DNA from: Prochlorococcus marinus str. MIT 9313
GTDB lineage: Bacteria; Cyanobacteriota; Cyanobacteriia; PCC-6307; Cyanobiaceae
NCBI RefSeq assembly: GCF_000011485.1
Contig: NC_005071.1
Coordinates: 871,347-935,346, forward strand
DNA length: 64,000 nucleotides
Direction: 5' to 3'
In this document: positions 1-9,774 of the stretch, piece after piece
Numbering within the stretch: position 1 is the stretch's first letter
How the letters are laid out: the number at the start of each line of letters is the position of its first letter
Notes under the pieces: generated by a model
Databases searched by the model: none
Seen by the model: the letters and a program-made list of their open reading frames with translations, nothing else
What the model was told of the DNA's origin: nothing
Program-made: the position numbers and the translations under genes

Positions 1-77
1 CTTGGGGGGTGCATTTTCAAGCAAAGGCAAATATCATGGTTTAAAATATCAATGCTGACTTGATAGAGTCAGTTCAG

Positions 78-164
78 GGAGAGGTGGTCGAGTGGTTGAT
101 GGCTCTGGTCTTGAAAACCAGCATGTCCGCAAGGGCATCGTGGGTTCGAATCCCACCCTCTCCG
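78..164 (+). tRNA. tRNA-Ser (anticodon UGA)
   Basis: An 87-nt class II tRNA with a long variable arm. The acceptor stem GGAGAGG (78-84) pairs with CCTCTCC (157-163), and G164 is the discriminator base as expected for serine. The anticodon TGA sits at 112-114 in the loop CTTGAAA. The T arm GGGTTCGAATCCC is canonical. No CCA is encoded. A short degraded copy of its 3' end lies at 930-945, so this tRNA may have served as an integration site. Confidence 0.97.
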
Positions 165-196
165 TTTTGAGGCGTACTCCTTACGGATGAGGCAGA

Positions 197-525
197 TTGG
201 TTAAAAAGTCAAAGGAAAACCCAGGAATCCTGAAGAGAACCTTTTCAGCAGCATTAGCCACAGCGTCATTGCTCATCGCGCCAACAGCCAATAGCGCTAG
301 AGCTCATTTCGACAACTATAGCTATTGGTATGGCTTTGTCGCTGGCGCAGGCGGAACAGTCTGCGGGCTTCTACAGGAGGGAATTTTTCTAAAAATAGCG
401 TGAAGGGGTTCACCGAAGGTTTTATGGAAGAACTCGAGAACAGTGCACCCATAGCAGCTGTAGACGCGGCAGTCGAAGCAATAAAAGGCGAGGACATTGG
501 AAAAGGTTGCCCTTTTGAAAGGTAA
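197..525 (+). pseudogene. Frameshifted small secreted protein downstream of tRNA-Ser
   Basis: Two overlapping frames appear to be one broken gene. The first (TTG start at 197, stop at 403) has a basic N-terminus and a signal-peptide-like hydrophobic stretch around residues 15-35, then an aromatic/Gly segment YWYGFVAGAGGTVCGL. The second frame (open 325-525) continues with a plausible globular tail, FTEGFMEELENSAPIAAVDA. The switch lies near 375-385 at a T-rich run (ggaatttttct). The N-terminal half predicts export. Function is unknown. It could be a sequencing error, a pseudogene, or less likely programmed frameshifting. Confidence 0.45.
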
Positions 526-1038
526 ATAACTTCCCGCTTGCAGGAAGATGCGACTCAGTAGCGGTGAACCCATGCATTGAACAAGCACCTTATCTTTTAG
601 CAAATTTACGCTGGGGGTTTGTGTGGAACCTGACCCTTCTTTTTTATGACTGAAGACGCATAGTGATATTGCAGGTGTAGGTTTCCCCTCTCCTACCTAC
701 ACGAAGAGCCGCATCACTCTTTTGGCATCGAACGACTCAGGAGAGAACGGAAGCTCTGGGGTTGAGCACCCAGGGGTATTTTTCTGTCAGAGGCCCTTAC
801 CTGAGTCTCGTTTCAGGGGGTATGAGGTCGTCTCCTTAAACGGCATTATTGGTGTTGGTGAAATTCGAAAAGACCTGGAAATAACTCTCATAACGTCACA
901 TCAGAAGTAATTTCAGGTTAAACCAACTGCCACCTTCTCCGTTTTAGTTACCGTAACAGCAGGTTATTAGATTTCAAAACAGATTCTATGTTGATTGTGG
1001 TGAAAGCAAATAGAATATCTACGTTTTAGATGCTCTAA
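526..1038. other. Stretch without a confident gene
   Basis: Contains a 62-codon TTG-start frame (722-910, +) with no recognisable domain and no clear ribosome binding site. At 930-945 there is a 16-nt match (15 identical) to the 3' end of tRNA-Ser plus its first downstream bases, a possible old attachment-site remnant. Confidence 0.4.
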
Positions 1039-2124
1039 TCAAACTGGTTGTAGATTTGCCTCTTGTAGTGTGACTAACTTATTGGAGTCAGAGTCCCAAA
1101 GAATATAAGCAAAGCAATCTGGTATGTCTTTAATGCGTAATTTCTTTGCTCCATGCAGAAGTGCTTTATTATGTGCATGGCATGCCTTCAATCTATAATT
1201 AGGGATACGCTCGCAAAGATGATGAATACTGTGAAAAGAAATATCTGCAAAAAACCAATTAAGCCATAGTGGAATATCTAAATTGCTACTCCCTTCAAGT
1301 GCAGCAGTAAAATAGCTCCAGTCGTTATTACCATGAGCATAGGAACCTTCGAAATTATGTTGAACAAAAAAGATGCAAATAAAGATTGCTGCCGAAGCTG
1401 TCATCACCAACGAATAACAGATCCAAAACAGACCGACTCCAAGCCATCGACTCATTAAAAACCAACTTGCTAGTACTAAGAGGTTATTTGCCAGAAGATC
1501 AGCTAATTCTCCAGAGGTATACCAATAACTTGACTGATGGTTCAGTAATTGAGAGCGAAAAATATTGATACTTTTCCAGCCATCATCTCGAAGACCTAAA
1601 ACAAATTGACGGCACTTAGACCAACAGTATTCTATTAATCCCAGGATTAAGGCCAATCGAGGCTTAATTATGAGGTAAAAGAAACCACCAGGAAATAACA
1701 TCAATGGATGCCGACTTATAAAATATATAAACTTGTTGATTTTAGATAGAGATTGATACTGAGCAAGAGTTAGTAAAGCTGAAGGGCCTCGATAACGCTG
1801 CCAATTTCCATTGTGTTTATGATGATAGGCATGGCCTCGTGACCAAGGGTGTTGAGGTATCGCATTCAGCACTCCAAGAAAAAAACCGGCTGAACGGTTG
1901 AGCCATCGGGAGTGAAAAAGAGAACCGTGTCCGCAATCGTGCATTAAAGCAAAGCAACGAGACGACAGCAAAACCAACAGGACAAGAACAATAAAAAATT
2001 GAACGGCCTTCAGGCCAACTGGAGAGGATGCATGCCCAATCAATGACACCATCAGCCATAATCCAGCGATCGGAACAAGAGTGGAGAACAACTGCCAACA
2101 AGCCAAAGGGTCACTGCGTTGCAA
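1039..2124 (-). CDS. Membrane fatty acid desaturase family protein
   Basis: A 361-aa membrane di-iron enzyme. All three histidine boxes of the fatty acid desaturase/hydroxylase superfamily are visible: HDCGH (62-66), HAYHH (98-102) and HSIHH (298-302). Hydrophobic segments lie at about 10-60, 75-90, 150-170 and 225-255. The HDCGH spacing resembles omega-6/DesA-like desaturases more than carotenoid ketolases. Its likely role is oxygen-dependent desaturation of membrane lipid acyl chains, but the substrate cannot be read from the sequence. The start is TTG; no ATG lies upstream in frame. It stands alone, with gene-poor DNA on both sides. Confidence 0.85.
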   Translation of the reverse strand: MQRSDPLACWQLFSTLVPIAGLWLMVSLIGHASSPVGLKAVQFFIVLVLLVLLSSRCFALMHDCGHGSLFHSRWLNRSAGFFLGVLNAIPQHPWSRGHAYHHKHNGNWQRYRGPSALLTLAQYQSLSKINKFIYFISRHPLMLFPGGFFYLIIKPRLALILGLIEYCWSKCRQFVLGLRDDGWKSINIFRSQLLNHQSSYWYTSGELADLLANNLLVLASWFLMSRWLGVGLFWICYSLVMTASAAIFICIFFVQHNFEGSYAHGNNDWSYFTAALEGSSNLDIPLWLNWFFADISFHSIHHLCERIPNYRLKACHAHNKALLHGAKKLRIKDIPDCFAYILWDSDSNKLVTLQEANLQPV

Positions 2125-2927
2125 GTAGGGCTCAATGACGAAATCAGTCCTGTTTAGAGGCCTGTTCTCTGGTGGGATTGGTGGATCGTAGGATTGTGTT
2201 GGGATCTGGCTAACGTTTGAAGTGTCCCTCTAATATGCCACTTTTATCAGCAAACTGTGCCTTTGCATAGAGGTGGATGAAATCACTAAGCGGGTTAAAC
2301 ACATATAGTGCAACTGATCTGGAGATGATGGCTAGGCAAGCAGCAGTTAAAAGGTATTGAGAACTTCATTGAGTAACAATACAGGAGAAGCAGAGATCCA
2401 AGCCAAATACTCTTAAAATAAATATATTGACGACAAAGCATCATGTTTTAAACCTATAAAAGATCAGGATATAAATCGATTGTAATTCATAAGCGAATCC
2501 GAATTAGAGTGTTAGCAAAAATTCCAAGAAATTCATGCTGAGATAGGAAAATAATGCCATAAAGACATAATCATGAAGGCAAAGGCAAATCCTTACAGGC
2601 CAGCAATAGGCAAAATGCACATTGCCAATAATAGAATCTGGCACGAAAAAACCATGAAAGAGCTTCTTAATACTTTTGCGGAGTTTTCTTTGTTTTAAAA
2701 GAATTCCAGACAGGCGTGAATCAAGTTGTCAACGTAAAAGCATGAAAACCAACTAACACTTGCGAGAAAGCAATCATTGGCGCAAGATATGGTCTATCTA
2801 AAGTCTAACAAGAATGCAATCGCTATATATACAAAAAGCATAGAGACTGGTTTTTAAGTATAAATTGCTCAATTAAACTTTAAGTAGTTAAGATTCTGCA
2901 GCAATAGATTGCAGAATATCCAATGAT
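2125..2927. other. Gene-poor intergenic region
   Basis: About 800 bases of AT-rich DNA. The only frame worth noting is 2573-2698 (+), 41 codons starting with ATG, without a ribosome binding site. I see no RNA gene, repeat or terminator that I can support. Confidence 0.5.
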
Positions 2928-3671
2928 CTAAAATTGTGATGGCCAAAGCTCGCTAAACAAATCTGAAAGTAGCTTTAGCCGCCTAGGTCTACTGCTACTA
3001 CTATACAATTGCTGCTGATCACGCAAAATATCTGCTGCGTTATCGCCAAGGGCTGCACAGATGAAATCATTGTCTTCAGCAATCCAACGAAAAACATCTT
3101 CATCCTCGACTTCTAGATGAAACTGGAGTCCATAAGCCAATGGGCCAATTCTGAACAATTGCTCACGGCAGCGAACACTACTGGCAAGAACGTTGGCATT
3201 TTTAGGCAGAATTATCCTGTCGCCATGCCAATGCAAAACATCCAGTGGCTGGATTAAAGACCTGATGACTGACTGATTTCCTGCCTCGAGCGTGGATGTA
3301 ATTGGTGCCCACCCGACCTCCGCAAGTGGTCGCGGTGGATCGCCACCCAACAGCGGTTCAACGCCACCACCACAAGCATGTGCAAGTAATTGTGCGCCAA
3401 GACAGACACCAACAAAAGGGATCTGATGCTCCAAGGCTTGTTGAATTAAAAGAACCTCATCCTCTAACCATGGGAAGGCTGGGTTATGCAGATCGCCTAC
3501 GCCCATCGGCCCTCCTAGGACCAGCAAACCATCTCCTTTAACCAAAGAAGGCAAAGGTTCCCCTAGGTCCACACGGATGACGTGGACTGACATCCCGTGT
3601 TGTTGTGCAAGGTCTTCAAACAAGCCAGGAGTTTCACGGTCTAAATGTTGAACAACAAAGAGGCGTGTCAT
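2928..3671 (-). CDS. Class I glutamine amidotransferase domain protein
   Basis: A stand-alone GATase1 protein of about 247 aa. The nucleophile elbow is GVCLGAQ (Cys90), and the catalytic His184 and Glu186 are in QFHLE, so the triad is complete. LGGPMGVGD near residue 52 is the oxyanion-side loop of the GMP-synthase-like subgroup. Such proteins release ammonia from glutamine or act as gamma-glutamyl hydrolases; no partner synthase is adjacent, so the substrate is unknown. The reading frame extends 34 codons upstream, but the fold begins at MTRLFVVQH, so I place the start at 3671. The gene is isolated between two AT-rich gaps. Confidence 0.85.
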   Translation of the reverse strand: MTRLFVVQHLDRETPGLFEDLAQQHGMSVHVIRVDLGEPLPSLVKGDGLLVLGGPMGVGDLHNPAFPWLEDEVLLIQQALEHQIPFVGVCLGAQLLAHACGGGVEPLLGGDPPRPLAEVGWAPITSTLEAGNQSVIRSLIQPLDVLHWHGDRIILPKNANVLASSVRCREQLFRIGPLAYGLQFHLEVEDEDVFRWIAEDNDFICAALGDNAADILRDQQQLYSSSSRPRRLKLLSDLFSELWPSQF

Positions 3672-4439
3672 TTGAATAGAAAATGAATTTGTCACACTAA
3701 TATTGTTGAGGTTAACTGCTACAGCAGTACCAACAGCCTGATTGATAAGGGTTGGCTGCTGAAACGAGCTCAATAAACAAATAAATGCAACTAAAGCAAG
3801 AAAAAAACAGTGGCTATAAAATAATACCTTGTGGTTATCAATGACATTTACAACAGGCAGATTTGATTTATTATAGAATCACGAAAAGCAATAAGGTCAT
3901 TGGACGAAAGCAATGCGCAAGCATTTCAACCATAAAAAGATATAAGCTGCTGATTACATAATAATTCAGCGTCTGTCTGGAGGATTTAATCAGCATCATG
4001 ATGAGCATGACTGATCTTAGACATGCAAAGTGAGAGAATCAAGCAGCCAATTGTAAATGAGCGAGTGCTTCGAGTAAAATTCACAGGGAAAATAAGGTAT
4101 AGAGTCAGTAGGAGTTTTTTCTTCAATATCGGGGCTCTGAAAGTAACATCTATTGGAAGATCATGAAGGACAATGATCTAAGTACGCAATATCGAATAGA
4201 AAGATTATAGTTAATCAATCGATAAGATTCACAGCAGAAATCATTTTTCACCTTGCATCTATGATCGACAAGTCGCAATCGAATAAAAGCTTCTATAGAG
4301 ATGCTGGTTTATGTATAAAAATCAACCTCACCAAGTAGGTGAAAATCAATGTCTAGTCAATGAACAATAGCATTGATAGTGATAAAGTCTAAAACCGTAA
4401 TCATAAATAATCGCAGAATATAATTGCTTAGCCGACCCA
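3672..4439. other. Gene-poor intergenic region
   Basis: AT-rich, with many stops in all frames. I see no credible small gene, RNA gene or terminator in it. Confidence 0.5.
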
Positions 4440-4853
4440 TTACCAAGCCTTGAAGCTAACTGGCTGATATTTAGCAAACTCTAGGGTCCAGCCTCTTTCG
4501 GCTATTTTTTTTAAATCCAGAAGGAAGCTCGAGAAGTCTCCGTTTTGGATCCAGGCTGCCTTGATTGCAGGTAGATCCTCCGGTAAACGCTCCATTGGCA
4601 GTTCTACAAGTAGGAAGCTGTTTGCTCCAACAGCTCGGTTCAAGGGGCCGTCATCTGTACGTTGCCATATGCGCAGCAATAATTCCAACGCAAGGGCCTT
4701 GCCATCATCTGATGGCATGTCATGACGCGCCTGTTGACCACAAACGTCCGCATTGCTCGGTGGGAGAGACTGTGATTTACCTGAAAGTGGTAGTGCCCGC
4801 TTACCATTTTGCTCAAGCAAGGCCAAGGCGATTAGATAGGGAGCATCTGCCAT
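4440..4853 (-). CDS. Hypothetical protein, 137 aa
   Basis: Starts with ATG and encodes a soluble acidic protein with no family I recognise. The N-terminal helix-like segment (LIALALLEQNG) and the ordered C-terminal half (about residues 65-137, rich in W/L/E) look like a genuine fold. There is no signal peptide, membrane segment or metal motif. Base composition is higher in G+C than the flanks, which supports coding. No operon partner. Confidence 0.55.
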   Translation of the reverse strand: MADAPYLIALALLEQNGKRALPLSGKSQSLPPSNADVCGQQARHDMPSDDGKALALELLLRIWQRTDDGPLNRAVGANSFLLVELPMERLPEDLPAIKAAWIQNGDFSSFLLDLKKIAERGWTLEFAKYQPVSFKAW

Positions 4854-5802
4854 AAGGCATCATCGGATCCTCCATCATGACGGGTTAACAGGCCTGCAAT
4901 GGCAAGAAAAGCAAAAAGGCTGTATTGAAATCACTCTAAGGAGACATTGCCAAATCCAGAGAGTGCATCAATTCCTTCATCCAGATTGAATAATGAGGGA
5001 ATGCTGCCATGATTTGAATTAATCATGAGTACGAGGATGGACAACCCAGAACGCCCTGTATGGATGAACTGGGCATTCCTAGGTATATTTCTTTGGACCA
5101 GCTGGCAGTTAGCCGGATTTTGGATGGAACGCCTCAACGGATAAGCCATCAGCTGAGTTAAAGCACAAAGGTATAAAGATTGCTGCCTATAGAGCAAAGC
5201 TCAAAAGAATCCTTTAACAATAATCCCCACAACCAATGACAATCCTGATTTCGTTAACCATGAGACATGAATCGAACAATGTCAATACTAGCTTTATTGA
5301 ATCTAAGTCATTAGAAATTAAATAAACCAAGCGATAGTGAATAAACACTGTCAGCAGAGGTTTATAATATAAACAAGATGATTATTAATTTAAGAATAAA
5401 TAGAAAGTCTTATTAACGCATTCTGCCGAAGAAGTAAAATCATGCTGAAGGCATATAGAATATTGTTTTAAAGGAACGTAAATCACTCATTTGATTCAAA
5501 TCCTGCATCTCTTCAAAGGCTCATCTAGCAAGAGCCTCATTCAATTAACAAGCCTCACTAATGATTTAGTTTCTTAAAGAGAGAAGATTGAACAAATCAT
5601 TATCTATTCTCACCCTAAGTTTCATAAAAAACCACATTTCCTTCATTGATAAAATGCCTACAACAGAGCTTGCTTACAAAGGAAAATCATAGAGACGTCT
5701 AGAACAATCAATAATTTGTATAAATAAGCACGGGATTGAGTTAATAATGGACGACCTGAATAAGCCTTGATGCATTAAGACTGGTTTGCTTGTATTAAAT
5801 CC
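4854..5802. other. Gene-poor intergenic region upstream of isiB
   Basis: AT-rich. A minus-strand frame at 4931-5197 (88 codons) has no protein-like composition and I do not call it. The isiB promoter must lie near its right end (about 5680-5800); I could not identify a convincing Fur box there. Confidence 0.45.
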
Positions 5803-6327
5803 ATGGCTGTCGGTATCTACTTTGCAACAACAACAGGTAAAACTGAGGATATTGCTGATCGGCTTCATCCTCTCCTCAATGGCACTAATACACCTCAGGA
5901 TTTAGCTGATCTACAGGACTTAAGCCCGCTAAACGATTTAGATGCGATTATCTGCGGTATTCCAACATGGAACACAGGTGCAGATAGTGAACGATCTGGT
6001 ACAGCGTGGGATTCCATGCTCGAAGGCATCTCCAAGCTAAGCCTTAGTGGTAAACAAGTCGCAATCTATGGGCTCGGAGACTCATCGACTTATACCGAAA
6101 ACTTCTGTGATGCTATTGAAGAGCTGCATCAATGCTTCAAAAATGCAGGAGCGACAATGGTGGGATATGTCTCAAAAGATGGTTATACATTTGAAGATTC
6201 AAAGAGTTTAATAGGGGACAAGTTTTGTGGTCTACCCCTCGATGAAGACAGCGAATCAGACATGACGGATGATCGACTGATGTCATGGGCAATTCAGCTC
6301 AAGCAAGAGATACCTGCGTTAAATTAA
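5803..6327 (+). CDS. isiB: Flavodoxin
   Basis: A 174-aa long-chain flavodoxin, a soluble FMN electron carrier that replaces ferredoxin between photosystem I and FNR under iron shortage. The FMN phosphate loop is FATTTGKTEDIA (residues 7-18), the aromatic W96-type loop is IPTWNTGAD, and the second FMN loop is YGLGDSSTYTENFCDA. The insertion around residues 120-150 marks the long-chain class typical of cyanobacteria. ATG start, no operon partner. It converges on the SLH porin gene. In cyanobacteria isiB is normally Fur-controlled; the regulator site is not evident here. Confidence 0.95.
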   Translation: MAVGIYFATTTGKTEDIADRLHPLLNGTNTPQDLADLQDLSPLNDLDAIICGIPTWNTGADSERSGTAWDSMLEGISKLSLSGKQVAIYGLGDSSTYTENFCDAIEELHQCFKNAGATMVGYVSKDGYTFEDSKSLIGDKFCGLPLDEDSESDMTDDRLMSWAIQLKQEIPALN

Positions 6328-6775
6328 TGATACTTACAAGATATCTCTATTAAACAAGAGATCACAATTGCAAACAACTCATCCACTCTTTTTTTTACAT
6401 CACATCGATCGATTAATAGCCTGGCATTAATCGATGAAGAAATAACATATTTCATCACCACAGTAAAGATAAAAAATCAAATATCACTGATTCATGCTTT
6501 GCCCTGAGATTATTAGATTGTTCACGAGCCTAATCAGGCCTGCTAGTGCCTTAAAGCGATAAGCAGGATAATCTATTAAACATTAAATTCGCTAGGTTCT
6601 ATTACCCTGAAATGTGTAATGACTATATGGATTAAACAAATAGTTGATCAAGTAAAAATTGCAAACGCCTTTTGGAATCTTAAATTACATATGAAAGAGT
6701 GTAAAAAACGCTCTGGATTATCGTCAAACATAAATTTAGAATATCAAGCTGTTGATGCAAGTCAAAGCTTGCGAT
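6328..6775. other. Convergent intergenic region with perfect inverted repeat
   Basis: Between the convergent isiB and porin genes. It holds a perfect 10-bp inverted repeat ATCGATTAAT / ATTAATCGAT (6408-6417 and 6426-6435) with an 8-base loop, preceded by a T8 run at 6389-6396. It may be a bidirectional transcript end or a protein site. No gene is supported. Confidence 0.5.
6408..6435. terminator. Possible bidirectional terminator hairpin
   Basis: Perfect 10+10 bp inverted repeat with an 8-nt loop between two convergent genes. It is AT-rich and lacks an adjacent T-tract on the isiB side, so termination is only inferred from position; an operator is an alternative. Confidence 0.35.
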
Positions 6776-8371
6776 CTAGAAGCTGAATGTCGTTCTCAAT
6801 ACACCACCAAGCTGGTTGAGTGTTTCATCAGTATCCATAAGCCCTGAGGCAGGGCGGCTCAGATAGAAGAGGCCTGGGGTAACAACAATGTTGTTAGTCA
6901 CCTGGAACTTATACCAAAGCTCTGAAACATAGTTTCCATCATGAGGTGTGCCACCACCTTTAAGCCTGGTTGCGAATGGTGCCTGGCCGATCGCGAAACC
7001 ACCAGCGTTACCTTCAACAAACAGATCATTCCATTCGAGACCAACCATCCAGGACTGCGACTGAGAAACTTCTCCCTTGTAAACATCATGGTCATCCTCA
7101 AAGCTGGTTGAATTGATGCCCCAGCCAAGGCTAACTGAAGGGATCCAACCATTCTCTTGAGGCATCCAGTATGCAGACAATGCGAAGGCATTTGTATAGC
7201 TATCGGTTCCAGAAGTGAATCCGTAGCTATCAGCTACATCCATACTCGAGTAAAGAACAAGATCATTATTTTGAAGATAGCTATAGGTCGCAGCGACACC
7301 CCACTGCTCATCGATATATCCGATTTGAGCAGTTCCTGTTCCAGCTGAACAATCATTAGCTATGCCACCACAAAGATAATCATTGGAATTGGGATCACCG
7401 TTACGTCCATTGGCAGCAACATAATTGACACTGATTGCCCAACCATTGTTCTCCCACCAAATGCCAGCGCCCTGACCCAGGTTTTTGTTGAAAGCACCAG
7501 CTGATGCACCAGGTAATGTGACGACATCCAAAACCGTTGAAGATCCATCACTTGCATAGGCCGTTGGCCAAATTGCAAGCATGTCTTCCTGGCCAACGAT
7601 TGCGCCAAGAGTTGCAGTGAAGTTCTCACCAATCGGGAATTGGTAAAAAATCTTGTCGATATACACGAGATCGGCACCAGTTTCTGACTCAGACGCAACT
7701 TCCAAGGTCGAGAGGTTTGTGGGTCCATCTCCTCCGAATACAGTCTTTCCGAAGTTACCTGCACGCAAAGTAGTAGACAGTGAGTCCTTACCTGTAAAGC
7801 TCGTGTTCAGCACAAGCTCAAGGTCATAGTTGAAGCTGGTTGCACCCCACTCTTTGTTATAGATATCTCTTACATCGTCAAGTGAGCCAGCAAAGCTATT
7901 TGCACCGAGAACAAAGGAAGCCTGACCAACAAGCTTGGTGGTGGTGGAAAACTGAGTGGCTTCGAGTTCACCAACGCGGGCTTCTAGCCCATCAACACGG
8001 CCCTTGAGGATTGCGAGCTCCTGCTCGAATTCGTTGAGCAGACGACGCAGTTCGTCGGTGACTTCAGTGATGCGATCGAGGCAAGCATTCAATAGAGCAG
8101 CCGCTTCAAAGCGGGTCATTGCTCTGTTGCCGAGGTAGCTTCCGCTTGGATAGCCAGCTACACAGCCGTAGCGCTCAATCAGGTTGCTCAGCGCCTGGTA
8201 AGCCCAATCGGTTGGGTAAACATCTTGGAATTGGGAGATGCTGGTGACCTGCTCGCTGGAGGCCGAATAATCGGACACACCTTTGATGTCTAGGTCTGCG
8301 GCATTAGCAGCCATTGGTGCCATAAGGCCCAAAGCAGCAGGTGCCACCAGCAATTGCTGGAAGAGTTTCAT
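6776..8371 (-). CDS. som: SLH-domain outer membrane porin (Som/OprB type)
   Basis: A 531-aa cyanobacterial porin. It has a cleavable signal peptide (residues 1-24, ending in AANA), one SLH domain (about 50-105, with DVYPTDWAYQAL and MTRFEAAALLNACLDR) that anchors to pyruvylated cell-wall polymer, a coiled coil (about 107-145, LLNEFEQELAILKGRVDGLE) and an OprB-like beta-barrel to the C-terminus, which ends with F. The start at 8371 is set by the signal peptide and by GAGG 8-12 nt upstream. It mediates solute passage across the outer membrane. A Fur-like palindrome lies 33-55 nt upstream, and its neighbour is flavodoxin. Confidence 0.93.
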   Translation of the reverse strand: MKLFQQLLVAPAALGLMAPMAANAADLDIKGVSDYSASSEQVTSISQFQDVYPTDWAYQALSNLIERYGCVAGYPSGSYLGNRAMTRFEAAALLNACLDRITEVTDELRRLLNEFEQELAILKGRVDGLEARVGELEATQFSTTTKLVGQASFVLGANSFAGSLDDVRDIYNKEWGATSFNYDLELVLNTSFTGKDSLSTTLRAGNFGKTVFGGDGPTNLSTLEVASESETGADLVYIDKIFYQFPIGENFTATLGAIVGQEDMLAIWPTAYASDGSSTVLDVVTLPGASAGAFNKNLGQGAGIWWENNGWAISVNYVAANGRNGDPNSNDYLCGGIANDCSAGTGTAQIGYIDEQWGVAATYSYLQNNDLVLYSSMDVADSYGFTSGTDSYTNAFALSAYWMPQENGWIPSVSLGWGINSTSFEDDHDVYKGEVSQSQSWMVGLEWNDLFVEGNAGGFAIGQAPFATRLKGGGTPHDGNYVSELWYKFQVTNNIVVTPGLFYLSRPASGLMDTDETLNQLGGVLRTTFSF

Positions 8372-8712
8372 TAGGTTCCTCACACAGATAGGGGAGAAAG
8401 GCGGATGATAATGATCTGTTATTAGCATTAGCCTTTGAAAGACTATTAGTGCCTATACCGACAGAAATTGCGATAGTATCAAGATCAAGCATCGGATTCT
8501 ACATGTAACACTTGACATGCAATTGAAGGCGCTCTAATCAATCAATCTCTACGAAAGACCTGGCTTAATTATTGGTTAGGCTTGAAAGCTAGCCTTGTAA
8601 AAATAAAACTTTAGACACATAGGCAACGCCATCAAATTCGGCAAGATAGTATTGAGACTGAGGAGCACTGACTACTAGTAGAAACATTATTAAGGGGAGG
8701 AGTCCAATAAGA
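8372..8712. other. Upstream region of the porin
   Basis: 340 bases holding the porin leader and promoter region. No gene is supported; a 62-codon minus frame at 8589-8777 overlaps the PPK2 end and looks spurious. Confidence 0.5.
8404..8426 (-). promoter_or_regulatory. Possible Fur-box-like palindrome upstream of porin
   Basis: GATGATAATGATCTGTTATTAGC is too long to be a core site, but the inner TGATAATGATCTGTTATTA (19 nt) resembles a Fur box (inverted GATAAT units) and lies 33-55 nt upstream of the porin start. Iron control is inferred, encouraged by the neighbouring flavodoxin gene. Confidence 0.3.
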
Positions 8713-9642
8713 TCAATCATAAGGATAGGCATTGGGTACAAAAAACTGCTCATTAATTGGTGGGCGCTCATATTCACCCTGTTCAGGCCTAGCTGGAAGT
8801 TTGATGGCCGGCGGTGTCATGTCTTCCCAGGGGACCTTGCCGAGCAAATGCCGAATACAATTTAGACGAGCTCTACGTTTATCATCAGCCTCTACGGTGA
8901 ACCATGGAGCTTCAGGAATATTGGTGTGAGTCAACATCACATCCTTTGCTTTGGAAAATTCAACCCAACGATTACGAGCCTCAAGATCCATCTCGCTAAG
9001 CTTCCAACGACGCGTAAAATCGTTAATCCTTGACTGGAATCTGGCCTCCTGTTGTACGTCACTAACTGAAAACCAATACTTGAGTAAAAGAATGCCACTT
9101 TGTACGAGCATCCTTTCAAATTGAGGACAAGCTTGATAGAAGCGATCTAGCTCATCTTGTGTACAAAAACCCATGACCCGTTCCACTCCAGCGCGGTTAT
9201 ACCAACTGCGATCAAACACGACAATTTCTCCAGCGCTAGGGAAGTGATCAACGTATCGCTGGAAATACCACTGAGTCTTTTGTTGATCTGATGGAGTTCC
9301 CAAGGCAACAACACGGCAACCTCGGGGATTCAAAGGTTCTGTCAATCGTTTGATCGTGCCCCCTTTACCAGCTGCATCACGGCCTTCAAACAGCACAATC
9401 ATGCGAAAACCAGTGGCTTTTATCCAGTACTGCATCCTCACCAAATCAGACTGAAACTTCTTCAATTCAGACTCATATAGCTTCTTGTTGAGACGTTGAA
9501 CACTTGAATGAAGGCCATCTGAAAATGCTGATGGATGTTGGATATCTTGATCAGCAGCATCCAGACTTTCCATATCCAGCTCACTGATTCTCTCTGATGA
9601 CACAGAAGCCTTCTTCTGTTTCTTGTTCTTGTCTTTGCCCAT
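8713..9642 (-). CDS. ppk2: Polyphosphate kinase 2 family protein
   Basis: A 309-aa PPK2 enzyme, which moves phosphate between polyphosphate and nucleoside mono- or diphosphates. The Walker A loop is GRDAAGKGGT (87-96) and the Walker B/lid region is VVFDRSWYNRAGVERVMG (from 141), both hallmarks of class I PPK2 (ADP/GDP phosphorylation). The first 40 residues are a lysine-rich, charged tail. ATG start at 9642. It is single-domain, so not a class II fusion. It stands alone on the minus strand downstream of the two-component pair, separated by about 130 nt. Confidence 0.93.
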   Translation of the reverse strand: MGKDKNKKQKKASVSSERISELDMESLDAADQDIQHPSAFSDGLHSSVQRLNKKLYESELKKFQSDLVRMQYWIKATGFRMIVLFEGRDAAGKGGTIKRLTEPLNPRGCRVVALGTPSDQQKTQWYFQRYVDHFPSAGEIVVFDRSWYNRAGVERVMGFCTQDELDRFYQACPQFERMLVQSGILLLKYWFSVSDVQQEARFQSRINDFTRRWKLSEMDLEARNRWVEFSKAKDVMLTHTNIPEAPWFTVEADDKRRARLNCIRHLLGKVPWEDMTPPAIKLPARPEQGEYERPPINEQFFVPNAYPYD

Positions 9643-9774
9643 TTCATCTTTCTAGCAAAGCAAACTTGTATTGCCTGCTAAAGTGACAAAAAGACAACAT
9701 CAATCAAGTTTTCTCAATCCTTGAGCAATCTGACAAAAACAATTGAGAATATCAACGGCGTTTTCCGCCAATGA

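Noticed and set aside
722-910. 62-codon TTG-start frame
   Set aside because: No ribosome binding site, no family, low-complexity composition.
4931-5197. 88-codon minus-strand frame
   Set aside because: Composition is not protein-like and there is no start signal.
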